Below, piece by piece: positions 7,788-16,496 of a stretch of DNA of 36,629 bases (position 1 is its first letter; each line of letters opens with the position of its first letter). A model generated the notes under the pieces. It did no database searches, had not been told where the DNA came from, and saw only the letters and a list, made by a program, of their open reading frames with translations. The translations under genes and the position numbers were made by a program. The stretch is from Komarekiella atlantica HA4396-MV6 (GTDB lineage: Bacteria; Cyanobacteriota; Cyanobacteriia; Cyanobacteriales; Nostocaceae), in contig JAHHHK010000048.1 in the NCBI GenBank assembly GCA_019359395.1, positions 1 through 36,629 of the forward strand, given 5' to 3'.

Positions 7788-9566
7788 CTACGCTTGCACT
7801 GTTTCCAATTCAATTTTGCAGATTTGCTGTTTCTTCTGCTGGCGTAAGGGAATATTAATCCAAAACTCGGTTCCTTTCCCCAGTTCTGACTCACACCGCA
7901 GCACTCCAGAGTGTCTCTGCACAATAATTTGGTAACTAATCGATAAGCCCAAACCTGTTCCCTGACCGACAGATTTAGTTGTAAAAAATGGATCAAACAA
8001 CTTCTGCTGAACCTCTTCAGTTATACCTGGGCCATTGTCAGCAATTTGTACTATTACTTGATTATCGCTGATAAGTTGGGTGCAAATTGTAATCTTGCTG
8101 GGATGAGTGTGAATCTGTTCGGAAGAACGCTGATCATTGTGACTTTCAAGGGCATCGATCGCATTATTAATAATGTTCATAAACACCTGATTTAACTGCC
8201 CTGCGTAACACTCTACCAAAGGCAACTGCCCATATTCTTTGATAATTTGAATCTGGGGATGCTCCGGCTGAGCTTTGAGTCGATTTTGCAAAATCAGCAG
8301 GGTACTATCAATACCTTCGTGAATATCAACCTCTTTCATATCTGCTTCATCCAGACGAGAGAAGGTGCGTAAAGACAAGACAATCTGTTGGATTCGCAAA
8401 GATCCCATTTTCATGGAACTGAGAATTTTAGGCAGGTCATCTAGCAAAAACTCCAAGTCAATGTCCTCAAGCTTTTCCTGAATTTTATACCCTGGATTGG
8501 GAAATTCTACTTGGTAAAGGTGCAATAGCTCTAGTAAATCTTGTGTGTATTGACTAGCGTAAGTGATGTTGCCATGAATAAAGTTAACGGGGTTATTAAT
8601 TTCGTGTGCCACTCCTGCAACAAGCTGACCCAGACTGGACATTTTTTCAGTTTGGATTAGTTGCGATTGGGTGTTTTTGAGTTCTTGCAGGGTTTGCTGG
8701 AGTTCTGTTTGTGCTTGTTCGCGTTCACAAAGTGCGCGTTCGCGATCGCTAATTTCGTTTTCTAGACTTTGGTTTAGTTTGGTCAATTCACTGCTGCGCT
8801 CTAATAATACACTGTGGGATTTAGCTAGTTTTGTTACCATGCGGCTAAATTCATGCGACAGTTGCTCAATTTCATCACCTGTTTGCAAGTTCAAGCAGTA
8901 GTCCAAGTTACCTGCACCAATTGCTTCAGCTCCTTCCTGTAACTTTTGCAAAGATCTGATGACCGGAAGCAAAATCAGCACAAACTTACCAACAGGAACA
9001 AGAAGGATAAAAATCACGATCGCATAGGACACCATTTGTGAAGTTCGTTGAAGTTGTACCAATTCCTGCTCAGCTTGGAACCCTTGCTGACGGGCGCGAT
9101 CAATCAGCTTGGTTAAAAAGAAGTTAATATCTCTGTTCAAAGCATTAATTGCTCTGAAATCCTGTTGAGAATCAGCCAGATAAGTTTCAGATGAAGTTTG
9201 AATTGGATCTGCTAGCTCACTTGCTAAGCTAACAAGAAACTGATGACGACGAACAATTGCGTCTAGCTCTGGAGCCTGGGGCATCAAACGTTCTAGCTCG
9301 TTGAGGTCAGCGAGAAACTTAGCTTGATATTTTTCTAGATCTAAGTATCGGTCTTTTAGTAATACATAGTCTTTGAGTATAATAATTTCATTTGTTAAAT
9401 CAACCTCTAATTGAAGTGCCACTTCTATCATGCGACTGCTTTTCTCAAACTTTTGGTGAATAGATTTATCAGCTTGATTTCGTAAGACGGTACTCCCACC
9501 CACAAAGACAGCGATTAAGGCAGTAACTACAGCAGAAGAAGCTATAAACTTAGTTGAGATTTTCAT
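7788..9566 (-). CDS. HAMP-domain sensor histidine kinase
   Basis: The 592-residue kinase has a first membrane segment (about 8-26) and a mostly helical periplasmic region (27-180). A second membrane segment (about 179-203), a HAMP linker (about 200-253) and a coiled coil (254-310) follow. The dimerisation helix carries the phospho-accepting His321 in VAGVAHEINNP. The ATPase domain has the N box (NIINNAIDAL), G1 (DNGPGI) and G2 (GTGLGLSIS). Its ATG overlaps the stop of the upstream PhnD-like lipoprotein gene by four bases (ATGA), so the two are probably translationally coupled and the lipoprotein may deliver the signal to the periplasmic helical domain. No response regulator is adjacent. Confidence 0.92.
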   Translation of the reverse strand: MKISTKFIASSAVVTALIAVFVGGSTVLRNQADKSIHQKFEKSSRMIEVALQLEVDLTNEIIILKDYVLLKDRYLDLEKYQAKFLADLNELERLMPQAPELDAIVRRHQFLVSLASELADPIQTSSETYLADSQQDFRAINALNRDINFFLTKLIDRARQQGFQAEQELVQLQRTSQMVSYAIVIFILLVPVGKFVLILLPVIRSLQKLQEGAEAIGAGNLDYCLNLQTGDEIEQLSHEFSRMVTKLAKSHSVLLERSSELTKLNQSLENEISDRERALCEREQAQTELQQTLQELKNTQSQLIQTEKMSSLGQLVAGVAHEINNPVNFIHGNITYASQYTQDLLELLHLYQVEFPNPGYKIQEKLEDIDLEFLLDDLPKILSSMKMGSLRIQQIVLSLRTFSRLDEADMKEVDIHEGIDSTLLILQNRLKAQPEHPQIQIIKEYGQLPLVECYAGQLNQVFMNIINNAIDALESHNDQRSSEQIHTHPSKITICTQLISDNQVIVQIADNGPGITEEVQQKLFDPFFTTKSVGQGTGLGLSISYQIIVQRHSGVLRCESELGKGTEFWINIPLRQQKKQQICKIELETVQA

Positions 9567-10534
9567 TTCGCCGCCTCGAAGTTCAAGTGAAGATCTACTC
9601 GAAGTTGCTTAATAGATGCATAGTCTGCATCCTCAACTAAGGTGTATCCGCCTACTTCAGTCCCTACAATATCTTCAATGCCATCGGGTATATTGAGGAA
9701 TGCCCATTTTAAATCTTGGATCAATTCAGGAGAGAGTTTCTTGGAAACCAGCATTGGCGAATGGGGAACAGGAGCAGACTCCCAAAGGACTCTGGAGTTA
9801 GCAGATGTGAGCTTGCCGATTTTTTGCCGTTTCATGTAAGACGGGATATTTGTGGCTACTGCATCGACGAGTCCATTTTCCAGCGCCGCTTCGCTTTTAG
9901 CGTGAGTACCAGGATAAATAACTTGGGCAAAGTCCTGCTCAGGGTTAATCTTAAGCTTTTTCAATGCTGCGATCGGCATGAGATAGCCAGAGGTGGATGA
10001 TTTGTTGACAAAAGCAATTCGCTTACCTTTCAAGTCTTCTAACTTCTTAATAGAACTATTCGCTTTGACGATAATTGCAGCCCGATACCACGGTCGTCCT
10101 GTGTACTTATCAATTGGCGCAATTAACGGTTCAACTTCAGCACCACGCTCCAAAGCCTCAAAGTAAGACACAGCCCCGACATAAGCCATATTTACCTTTT
10201 CATCCACCAGCCAATCAACGACTTGTTTGTAATCCTTGGCAACTTGGAAATCAACCTGTCGCTTTAGTGATTTTTCCAGGTATTCATCCAACGGTTTAAT
10301 CATCCGTTCTTGCTCTATCTGACTTTGCGTAGGCAACACGCCAATTTTTAAAGTAGATAAGTTATTTGTGCTACTAACTGAGACGCGATCGCCAGTAGAC
10401 TGATGATTGTCAGATACTTTCCCAGTACAGCCTGCGCCTAGTAGCGCTACAACCACTGCTAAAGTCAGAACTCTGCCTTTGCGGAATAGGCAATATTTAG
10501 CGATGAGCCACTGCGCTGCTAGGCACTTCTCCAT
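9563..10534 (-). CDS. PhnD-like phosphate/phosphonate-type substrate-binding lipoprotein
   Basis: The protein has a lipoprotein signal with lipobox LLGAGC (Cys36 from the ATG at 10534; an upstream TTG at 10564 would add ten residues). A type 2 periplasmic-binding fold follows: LKIGVLPTQ, DYKQVVDWLVDEKVNMAYVG, LEDLKGKRIAFVNKSSTSGYLMP and ALENGLVDAVATN. These are the hallmarks of the PhnD/PtxB/phosphonate-binding superfamily. No ABC permease or ATPase gene accompanies it. Instead it overlaps a histidine kinase gene by four bases, suggesting a sensory rather than a transport role. The ligand cannot be determined; phosphonate, phosphite, phosphate or another small anion are possible. Confidence 0.85.
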   Translation of the reverse strand: MEKCLAAQWLIAKYCLFRKGRVLTLAVVVALLGAGCTGKVSDNHQSTGDRVSVSSTNNLSTLKIGVLPTQSQIEQERMIKPLDEYLEKSLKRQVDFQVAKDYKQVVDWLVDEKVNMAYVGAVSYFEALERGAEVEPLIAPIDKYTGRPWYRAAIIVKANSSIKKLEDLKGKRIAFVNKSSTSGYLMPIAALKKLKINPEQDFAQVIYPGTHAKSEAALENGLVDAVATNIPSYMKRQKIGKLTSANSRVLWESAPVPHSPMLVSKKLSPELIQDLKWAFLNIPDGIEDIVGTEVGGYTLVEDADYASIKQLRVDLHLNFEAAK

Positions 10535-10789
10535 AAAATTAAATTCAAAGTATAGACAGCTCAAAAATTCCAGAACTGTACATGGCCGCTCAGCTGCCTG
10601 CTTACTCAGTCCTTGGCTGAATATATTTTTCCCTAAAGCAATGTCAAGATCACAGCTTCGAGGGGATCAACTGGTCAAATGGCAAATCTACAAGGTCTTC
10701 AATAATAATTTATAAAAAGTAACAAATTGCACACATCTAAAGAAACCTATAAACACTTATTCTGATGTACTCAACAAAAACACAATATA

Positions 10790-10989
10790 TTAATTAAGAC
10801 TTACATTTTCTCGTTCAGCCGCCTCAACCAAACGCGATGCAGAAATTTCGGCATTCGTAGAAGTAGCTTACCGCTGTAGTTATCATCTGTACGGTTAATG
10901 ACTTCTTTCTGTACCTCACTAAAGTCAGAAACGCTATAGTGGGTTGGTATTTTTAATAAATCAGTAGGCAGTGTTAATGGAGTGTAACC
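10790..10989 (-). pseudogene. HicB-like antitoxin remnant, frameshifted
   Basis: Read on the minus strand from 10989, the frame gives TPLTLPTDLLKIPTHYS, then DDNYSGKLLLRMPKFLHR. This is the characteristic C-terminal DNA-binding segment of HicB-type antitoxins (NYSGKF-RMPKSLHR). After the His-Arg the homology jumps frame: the adjacent frame reads RLVEAAERENVSLN and stops at 10790-10792, whereas the first frame runs on to 10801. No start codon is evident, and the preceding in-frame codon (10990-10992) is a stop, so both the N-terminal domain and the last residues are lost. No HicA toxin gene is visible nearby. The rest of the gap 10565-11130 holds only repeat-like sequence near 11028-11128. Confidence 0.55.
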
Positions 10990-11027
10990 TTATCTACAAC
11001 TCTATTTCTCCTGCCTGTTTTCTGTCT

Positions 11028-11128
11028 TGGAAAGTTTTGTACGGATAGCGCAGCGTCAAGCTTTCTCTACTTTGAGGCTGCGCCAACGCGAACCGTTCAG
11101 ACTTGTCGCTGCGCCTGTGTGGTTTATT
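11028..11128. repeat. Degenerate dispersed repeat
   Basis: The segment includes GAAAGTTTTG, two GCGCAGCG/GCTGCGC-type arms and CCAACGCGAACCG, which echoes the CTAACGCGAACCG inside the repeat at 1136. It ends in GTGTGGTTT, similar to the CTGTGGTT end of the copy at 27064. It lies just past the 3' end of the DUF2791 ATPase gene. Confidence 0.4.
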
Positions 11129-11130
11129 AA

Positions 11131-12453
11131 TCACAAACTAAATTCCGCTGCATTATCTTCATCCACATCTTTCCCCGCAGCAGTAGGTTTAAATTTAGAA
11201 CCATGAATTAATTCACCAAACGAAATTCCTGGATTTTGATGAATAATATTCAACAAACTCATAAAATCCCGCACAATTTCCCCTGGCGTAAGTAATGCTT
11301 CTGCACCCAAGCGATTGACAATTTCTTGGATAAACTCCTTTAACTCAGGATTTGTCAAAACTTTGTCATACCCAAAATTGACAGCATGAATCTCAGTTAA
11401 GCGCTGCAAAAGCGTGAGGATTTCTACCTCACTTAACGGGTTTAGCCGAATTACTGGCCCTAAATATTCTTGAACACCAGCTTGTGTGACAAAACGGCTT
11501 TCTTTTGTACGCCTTTGCCAAGCTTGGTCTGCAAAAAGTCCTCGTTTGGGGTCTTCTAAAAATCTTGTTGTTCCACCGATAACAATGCCAAGATGTTCTG
11601 CTTTGCACTGCATAGTATCATTAAACATTGCTAGGAGTCTGTTATAGTTTTTTTCACGAGTAACTGTAGTTGAGATTTGGTATATATGTACGGCTTCATC
11701 AAGCAACACTAAAAGTCCTTTATAACCAATCTCAGCCACAAACTTAGCAAATAATTTAATGTAGTCATACCAACTATCATCATCAATAATAACTCGTACT
11801 CCCAAGGCTGCTTTTGCCTCAGTTTTAGTACTAAATTCTCCACGAAACCAGCGCATTGCAGCGTTTTTCAATTCATCATCATCTGACCGATAGCCACGCC
11901 AATAAGCAATAATAACGCTGCCAAAATCGAACCCGTGAACTAAGTCTTCAATATACTGAACTACTTCCCTAATTTTGGCTTCAACTCGGTCATCAAAACC
12001 GTCATCATTGGGACGCATTCCAGTTTCTTGAACTACTTCTTGTTGGATTTTATTAATCCATCCTTCCAAAATTGAGACTAAAGCACCACCATCAGGACGA
12101 GTTTTTGTAGCTAGGCGGCTCATTAGTTCTCGATAGGTTGCTACACCTTCATTATTACTTCCTGCCAGTCGGCGTTCGGAAGATAAATCAGCATCAGCTA
12201 CTACAAACCCTTGCTCCATAGCACGGTTACGAATCATTTGTAGCAGAAAGCTTTTGCCTGAACCGTAATTACCAATTATAAAACGAAATGACGCTACACC
12301 TTCGGCAATGTCGTCAAGATTTTGTAATAAGCTTTTAAGCTCCTTTTCTCGACCTACTGCTATATGTTCAACTCCCACTCTTGGTACTACCCCCGCACCA
12401 AGAGAGTTTATTAAGGCAGTAGATATTTTTTTCGAGAGTTTGAGCTTTGCCAT
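11131..12453 (-). CDS. DUF2791 (BrxC/BrxD-like) P-loop ATPase
   Basis: This 440-residue P-loop NTPase has Walker A GNYGSGKS (61-68), used in the phrase FIIGNYGSGKSFLLQMIRN, and Walker B LLVLLDEA (247-254). A sensor-like segment (HLGIVIGGTTRFLED) and GLFADQAWQRR follow. These are signatures of the DUF2791/BREX ATP-binding family (BrxC/BrxD relatives), which occurs in phage-defence and Ter-linked DNA-processing clusters. It is the last gene of a minus-strand run with the TerB-C coiled-coil gene (96-bp gap) and a DUF815 ATPase. No helicase, methylase or protease partner follows; downstream lie repeats and a HicB remnant. The start is ATG at 12453 with an AGG-containing upstream site. The family call is firm, the role is inferred. 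Confidence 0.82.
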   Translation of the reverse strand: MAKLKLSKKISTALINSLGAGVVPRVGVEHIAVGREKELKSLLQNLDDIAEGVASFRFIIGNYGSGKSFLLQMIRNRAMEQGFVVADADLSSERRLAGSNNEGVATYRELMSRLATKTRPDGGALVSILEGWINKIQQEVVQETGMRPNDDGFDDRVEAKIREVVQYIEDLVHGFDFGSVIIAYWRGYRSDDDELKNAAMRWFRGEFSTKTEAKAALGVRVIIDDDSWYDYIKLFAKFVAEIGYKGLLVLLDEAVHIYQISTTVTREKNYNRLLAMFNDTMQCKAEHLGIVIGGTTRFLEDPKRGLFADQAWQRRTKESRFVTQAGVQEYLGPVIRLNPLSEVEILTLLQRLTEIHAVNFGYDKVLTNPELKEFIQEIVNRLGAEALLTPGEIVRDFMSLLNIIHQNPGISFGELIHGSKFKPTAAGKDVDEDNAAEFSL

Positions 12454-12549
12454 TTATTAAACCTCACTTTATTTAAAATGCAGAGGCGCGTAGCTAGAAG
12501 TTAGGGCTTATGCTTACCTCACTAATAATCTAACAACGGCAATAATAAT

Positions 12550-13893
12550 TTAATTTGATGAGGCGTGTCTAGCCATGATAATTTCATACATTTCGATCAT
12601 TTTTCTGACGTTTGTGATATGCTCCTGATAAACTTCTGGAAATTCTAAATTAGGCTCAATTATTAATTCACCAATAGTATCACTTGCCCGCTCGTTTATA
12701 GAATCGATTAAGAGATTTGGCATGGTAATATTTGCTTCGGCAATTTGTTTAATAGCTACTTTGGGATTATCTTGCTCGACTATAGCTTTTAATACTTGCA
12801 TTTCATGCCCTGGTAATTTTTCCAGAAAATTATTCCATTCATCAGGTAAATTTTCTGAGATATCGACTTGAGTATTTATTAGTTCTAAGGGTTCAATTAA
12901 TTCAGAAAAAGTAAACAAGTCAAGATTCTCTCCCTGTGCGTCTTCAGGCAACGTTACCGGCGGATTAATTGTTTCTACTTGTTGGAGTAATTCCCAAACT
13001 TGATTTTGCAAAAGATCTCGTTCTTCTTGCAATAATGTAATTTGCTCTTGTAAATGATTGAGTTCAACTTTCTGAGACGCGATTTGAGTTTGAAAGGAAT
13101 TCAGGCTAGCTTCTATATTTGCTCTGGCATTGGTTGTAGCTACTAATAATTGATTTTCTTTAGTTGCCTCAGTTTCTAGCTCTTGAATTTTGATTCGCAG
13201 TTCGTGCAATTTTTCTTCTAATTGAGGTTTGAGTCTACCTAACAGAGTTAAATTGCTTTCAAGTTCTCGTTTTTCTTGCTGGAGTTCACAAATTTGAGTT
13301 TGTAACTGAGTGATTTCAGCACGAGATGTATTATAATTCAACTCTAGACGACGTTTTTCAGCTGTAAGAGTAGAAAAAGAATTGTTCAGTTCTGTTTTAC
13401 TTTTATCAAGATGATAAAGTTCAGTTTTCAGGTTGTTGATTTCAGCGTCTAACTGCTTTCTTTGCCCTGCAAAAGTGCTTAACTCTCGATTGAGACTATC
13501 CCTTTGATTACGGCATTCTGTAACTTGATTTTGCAGTTGCTTCGATTCTGCATATAATAAACTACGATGTTCTTCTATTTGGTTGATTTCTCTGACAATA
13601 CGGAACTTCAATCCCTCCATCTCTTTAATTCGTTTGCGGAGAGAACCTAAAACAAGCATTTCATGATTTCTGCGTCGCTTATCTACAAATAACGCTGCTG
13701 TATATGTAGCAAGTACGGTAATTACACCTGTGATAAAGGCTTTATTGAAATCCCAGCTTGGGACGAGACTGAGCCCAAAACTCACACTGAAGGCTACTAT
13801 GCCTAAGATAAATCGATTGCTTACCATTACTGATTGCATATTGCTTATTTTTAAGGTAGTTAAGTTATCAGAATAAGTAGTTATTAAGGTCAT
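12550..13893 (-). CDS. Membrane-anchored coiled-coil protein with TerB-C-like C-terminal domain
   Basis: The 447-residue protein has two closely spaced hydrophobic segments (about 27-45 and 52-70). A long coiled coil (about 78-310) is rich in Gln, Glu and Leu heptads (QLQTQICELQQEKRELESN). A compact C-terminal domain (about 330-440) reads LPDEWNNFLEKLPGHEMQVL, then EANITMPNLLIDSINERASD and TIGELIIEP. That last part matches the TerB C-terminal domain (TerB-C) found in tellurite-resistance-like stress systems. Both ends of the coil should be cytoplasmic, making a membrane-tethered spacer that presents TerB-C. Its neighbours are a DUF815 ATPase upstream and a DUF2791 ATPase downstream, and TerB-C/DUF2791 pairs are known from Ter-linked predicted defence clusters. 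Start: ATG at 13893; ATGs at codons 19 and 23 are alternatives that keep both membrane segments. Confidence 0.75.
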   Translation of the reverse strand: MTLITTYSDNLTTLKISNMQSVMVSNRFILGIVAFSVSFGLSLVPSWDFNKAFITGVITVLATYTAALFVDKRRRNHEMLVLGSLRKRIKEMEGLKFRIVREINQIEEHRSLLYAESKQLQNQVTECRNQRDSLNRELSTFAGQRKQLDAEINNLKTELYHLDKSKTELNNSFSTLTAEKRRLELNYNTSRAEITQLQTQICELQQEKRELESNLTLLGRLKPQLEEKLHELRIKIQELETEATKENQLLVATTNARANIEASLNSFQTQIASQKVELNHLQEQITLLQEERDLLQNQVWELLQQVETINPPVTLPEDAQGENLDLFTFSELIEPLELINTQVDISENLPDEWNNFLEKLPGHEMQVLKAIVEQDNPKVAIKQIAEANITMPNLLIDSINERASDTIGELIIEPNLEFPEVYQEHITNVRKMIEMYEIIMARHASSN

Positions 13894-13986
13894 TACCCCT
13901 CACATAGTTGTTTTGAAATCTCCGATTTTAAGTATTTGTGCATAAGACTGTTTTCTTAATAACAAAAAAGTTAAATCACCAGCAAA

Positions 13987-15351
13987 TTAATTTTCAGTTT
14001 GTGTATCGGACGTATTGTTATTTGCACTAAATAGTGCTATATCTGCTTTTAAAAAATCAACAAATTGCCGTGCCGTGCGACCAGAACGACCGTTGTGCCG
14101 AGTTGCCCATTGTAATGCTTGATATTCTAAATCTTCTGGCTTAATATTAATTTCAGCTTGTGCTGCTAGATGCCCGACAATTTTTAAATAAGTTTTCTGA
14201 TCGGCTGGTTCAAAGGTTAAGGTTAAACCAAAGCGATCGCTAAATGAAAGTTTCTCTTGCATAGTATCCCATGCATGGATTTCTTCGTGATCTTTAGGAG
14301 CAGGTCTATCGACAAAAAACTCTCGAATCAAGTGGCGGCGGTTGGAGGTGGCGTAAACAACTGCGTTTTGAGGTCGCGCTGTTAAATTACCTTCTAAAAC
14401 TACTTTGAGGGCTTTAAAAGCATCATCATCTTCTTCAAAAGAAAGGTCATCGACAAAGATGATAAATTTTTGTGACACTCCCCGCAGATGTTCCACAATT
14501 TTTGGTAAATCTTTTAAATCAGATTTTGTCACTTCCAACAGACGGAGCTTGCGATGATTATATTCATTCAATAAAGCTTTTACCAAAGAAGATTTTCCCG
14601 AACCGCGACTACCATAAAGTAATACATGCAGTGCCATTTCTCCTGATAATAAAAACTCTGTATTTTTGAGCAAAGCATCTCGCTGAGATTCGTAACCTAC
14701 AAGTGTAGTAACTTGAACTGGATCGTAATACGGAATACCGACAAACTGCCCAGATTGCCAGCGGAGAGCGCGATATTCTGCAAATAAACCTGAGCCAAAT
14801 TGCTGATAATAAGCTGCTAAATCTTCTACAGCATTACCCCAATTTTCTAAATGTTGTAGAGATGCAATGAATCTTGTACCTACTCCTACCTCTTTCAAGT
14901 CTTGATACCAAACAACTGGTGAAATTGGCAGATGAGCTACAGTTTGTACCCACTCACTCAAAGCAGCGCTGCTACATTCATAAAGACTCTGCAATACTTG
15001 TAAATCATGTTGAGCTGCTGTTACTAAAGCTGGAGGCAAATCTTTAAATTCTCGCACTTCAGCCATCCTTGTAAAAGGGTTCTCTGAGATGAGAATTTGA
15101 GTAATTAGGTAGTCCTCCCAATTTTGATTTCTAGCAGCCAAAGCGTGGAAGTAAGTACCGTAGGCTTGGAGGCAACCCCGCGCATCGGCATCAGTGTAAC
15201 GTATAGCTTGCAACAGGTCAAGAAATGCCACCCCTACTTCGCCTTGGAGGACAGATTGGTACAGTAAAAGTGACGCTGCTTGGCGCTGGAGAAATTGAAC
15301 CTTTGTGTAGGAGGAAGTACTTGCCGTTGGCATCGCTTGATTATCCATCAA
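13987..15351 (-). CDS. DUF815-family AAA+ ATPase
   Basis: A helical N-terminal half (about 15-200) precedes an AAA+ module. Walker A is GSRGSGKS (247-254), Walker B FIIFVDDLSFE (296-306), a sensor 1-like Asn sits in YATSNRRHL, and an arginine-rich stretch lies near SDRFGLTLTF. The C-terminal lid region includes NGRSGRTARQFVDFL. This matches the DUF815 ATPase family, which is widespread in cyanobacteria but has no settled function. It is first in a minus-strand series, 93 bp before the TerB-C coiled-coil gene. Whether it is functionally part of that unit or only a neighbour is unknown. The start ATG at 15351 is followed directly by a second ATG. Confidence 0.85.
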   Translation of the reverse strand: MMDNQAMPTASTSSYTKVQFLQRQAASLLLYQSVLQGEVGVAFLDLLQAIRYTDADARGCLQAYGTYFHALAARNQNWEDYLITQILISENPFTRMAEVREFKDLPPALVTAAQHDLQVLQSLYECSSAALSEWVQTVAHLPISPVVWYQDLKEVGVGTRFIASLQHLENWGNAVEDLAAYYQQFGSGLFAEYRALRWQSGQFVGIPYYDPVQVTTLVGYESQRDALLKNTEFLLSGEMALHVLLYGSRGSGKSSLVKALLNEYNHRKLRLLEVTKSDLKDLPKIVEHLRGVSQKFIIFVDDLSFEEDDDAFKALKVVLEGNLTARPQNAVVYATSNRRHLIREFFVDRPAPKDHEEIHAWDTMQEKLSFSDRFGLTLTFEPADQKTYLKIVGHLAAQAEINIKPEDLEYQALQWATRHNGRSGRTARQFVDFLKADIALFSANNNTSDTQTEN

Positions 15352-15435
15352 TCAACTGGGTGATTTAGCTAAACAGCTATGGTAAATTGTCTGCTGACCC
15401 TGGCAGTAAAGTCAAAGTCTACATAGGTTTTAACA

Positions 15436-15756
15436 ATGTATCTAAGTATAATTGCTACTCTTGCTTACGGTATTTTAGCGATCGCTGGTGGCATTATTGG
15501 TTACATTCAGGCTAATAGTCTAGTTTCACTCATCAGTGGCAGCATTAGTGGATTATTACTAATTTTTGCCGCTTATTTTCAACTCCAAGGACAACCCTGG
15601 GCTTTAATTTTAGCAGTGTTAGTTACTAGTGTGTTAGTAGTTGTTTTTGCCTTTAGGCTGATCAAAACACGTAAGTTCATGCCTGCGGGATTGATGACTA
15701 TTTTGGGTATGCTGACACTGGCGGCAATGGTAAATCAAATTGTTGTCTTAAGGTAG
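15436..15756 (+). CDS. TMEM14-family small membrane protein
   Basis: This 106-residue protein is almost entirely hydrophobic with four predicted membrane helices. Gly-rich segments (YGILAIAGGIIGYIQA, SLISGSISGLLLIFAAY) and the RKFMPAGLM turn before the last helix are typical of the TMEM14 family. Plant plastid members (FAX proteins) are linked to fatty-acid export; in cyanobacteria the substrate is not established. It is divergent from the DUF815 gene, with 84 bp between the starts. Confidence 0.85.
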   Translation: MYLSIIATLAYGILAIAGGIIGYIQANSLVSLISGSISGLLLIFAAYFQLQGQPWALILAVLVTSVLVVVFAFRLIKTRKFMPAGLMTILGMLTLAAMVNQIVVLR

Positions 15757-15887
15757 CATCAGCTTGCGGTAATAAGCATCCTGTTCTTGTTTGACGAAGA
15801 AGGAGACAGGAGTCTGGATTTGAGTTAAGTGTTACAAAATAATTAAGTAAGGGAACACTAGTCTTGTTCAACAAGCTAGGTAAATAA

Positions 15888-16178
15888 ATGCGAGTATCCC
15901 TTTTCTTAGATGGTGCAAACTTCTTCTATATGCAGAGAGATTGTTTGAGATGGTGGACAGACCCAAAGAAAATTTTGGATTTTGTAAGAACAAAAGGCGA
16001 ATTGATTGATGCGTTTTATTATATGGGTGTAGATGCTCCTCCAGAAGCTAGACAGGAAGCTTACTTAAAAGCATTGCCAACTATGGGCTATACGTTGGTC
16101 ACAAAAACTTTAAAGAATATTCTGCTTTCTGATGGGACTACAAAACAAAAAGCAAACTTAGATGTTGAAATTAATTAA
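15888..16178 (+). pseudogene. NYN-domain (LabA/DUF88-like) protein, 3' half missing
   Basis: The 96 residues match the N-terminal half of cyanobacterial NYN-domain proteins. They include RVSLFLDGANFFYMQRD with the first catalytic-type Asp8, DAFYYMGVDAPPEARQE and TLVTKTLK, ending KANLDVEI. In full-length relatives (about 170-200 residues) the next part brings the VSGDGDF motif with further acidic residues of the PIN-like nuclease site. Here the frame hits TAA right after LDVEIN. The stop is only three bases from the convergent yoeB stop, and the missing half is not found on the far side of the toxin-antitoxin module. The protein is probably inactive as a nuclease. Upstream, ATG at 15888 follows a purine-poor leader without a clear ribosome-binding site. 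Confidence 0.7.
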
Positions 16179-16181
16179 TAG

Positions 16182-16496
16182 TTAATAATGATAACGAGCT
16201 TGTAAAAAATTTATTTCATCATCTTTTACAAGATATACAATTCTATGTTCTTGTGTTAAACGGCGAGACCAAGTATTAGGATCTAAATATTTTAGAGGTT
16301 CCGGCTTACCTTTCCCCTTAAAAGGATCTCGGCAAGTCTCTTTGACAAGATCCAAAACTTTAAGGGTAACTCGTTGATCATTTTCCACCCAAAATTTTAA
16401 GTCTTCTAAAAATTCAGGTTGGAATACTGTTTTTCTTTGCTTTGGAGTTGCTGGAATTTCTTGTTTTGATTGGTTTTTAAGGTTCTTCTTGGTCAA
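16182..16496 (-). CDS. yoeB: YoeB/Txe-family mRNA interferase toxin
   Basis: This ribosome-dependent endoribonuclease toxin has 104 residues. The YoeB core starts at about residue 24 (VFQPEFLEDLKFWVEND) and contains GKGKPEPLKY with Glu66, WSRRLTQEHRIVY with Arg85, and the C-terminal ARYHY with His103-Tyr104. These correspond to E. coli YoeB Glu46, Arg65, His83 and Tyr84, so the active site is complete. The N-terminal 20-odd residues are a basic extension not found in E. coli YoeB; an internal start could remove it. The frame overlaps the 3' end of yefM by 20 bp, the usual coupled antitoxin-toxin order. Confidence 0.93.
   Translation of the reverse strand: MTKKNLKNQSKQEIPATPKQRKTVFQPEFLEDLKFWVENDQRVTLKVLDLVKETCRDPFKGKGKPEPLKYLDPNTWSRRLTQEHRIVYLVKDDEINFLQARYHY

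Noticed and set aside
9642-10715. Several plus-strand ORFs opposite the PhnD-like gene
   Set aside because: They are shadows of the minus-strand coding sequence, which has a clear family match and lipobox.
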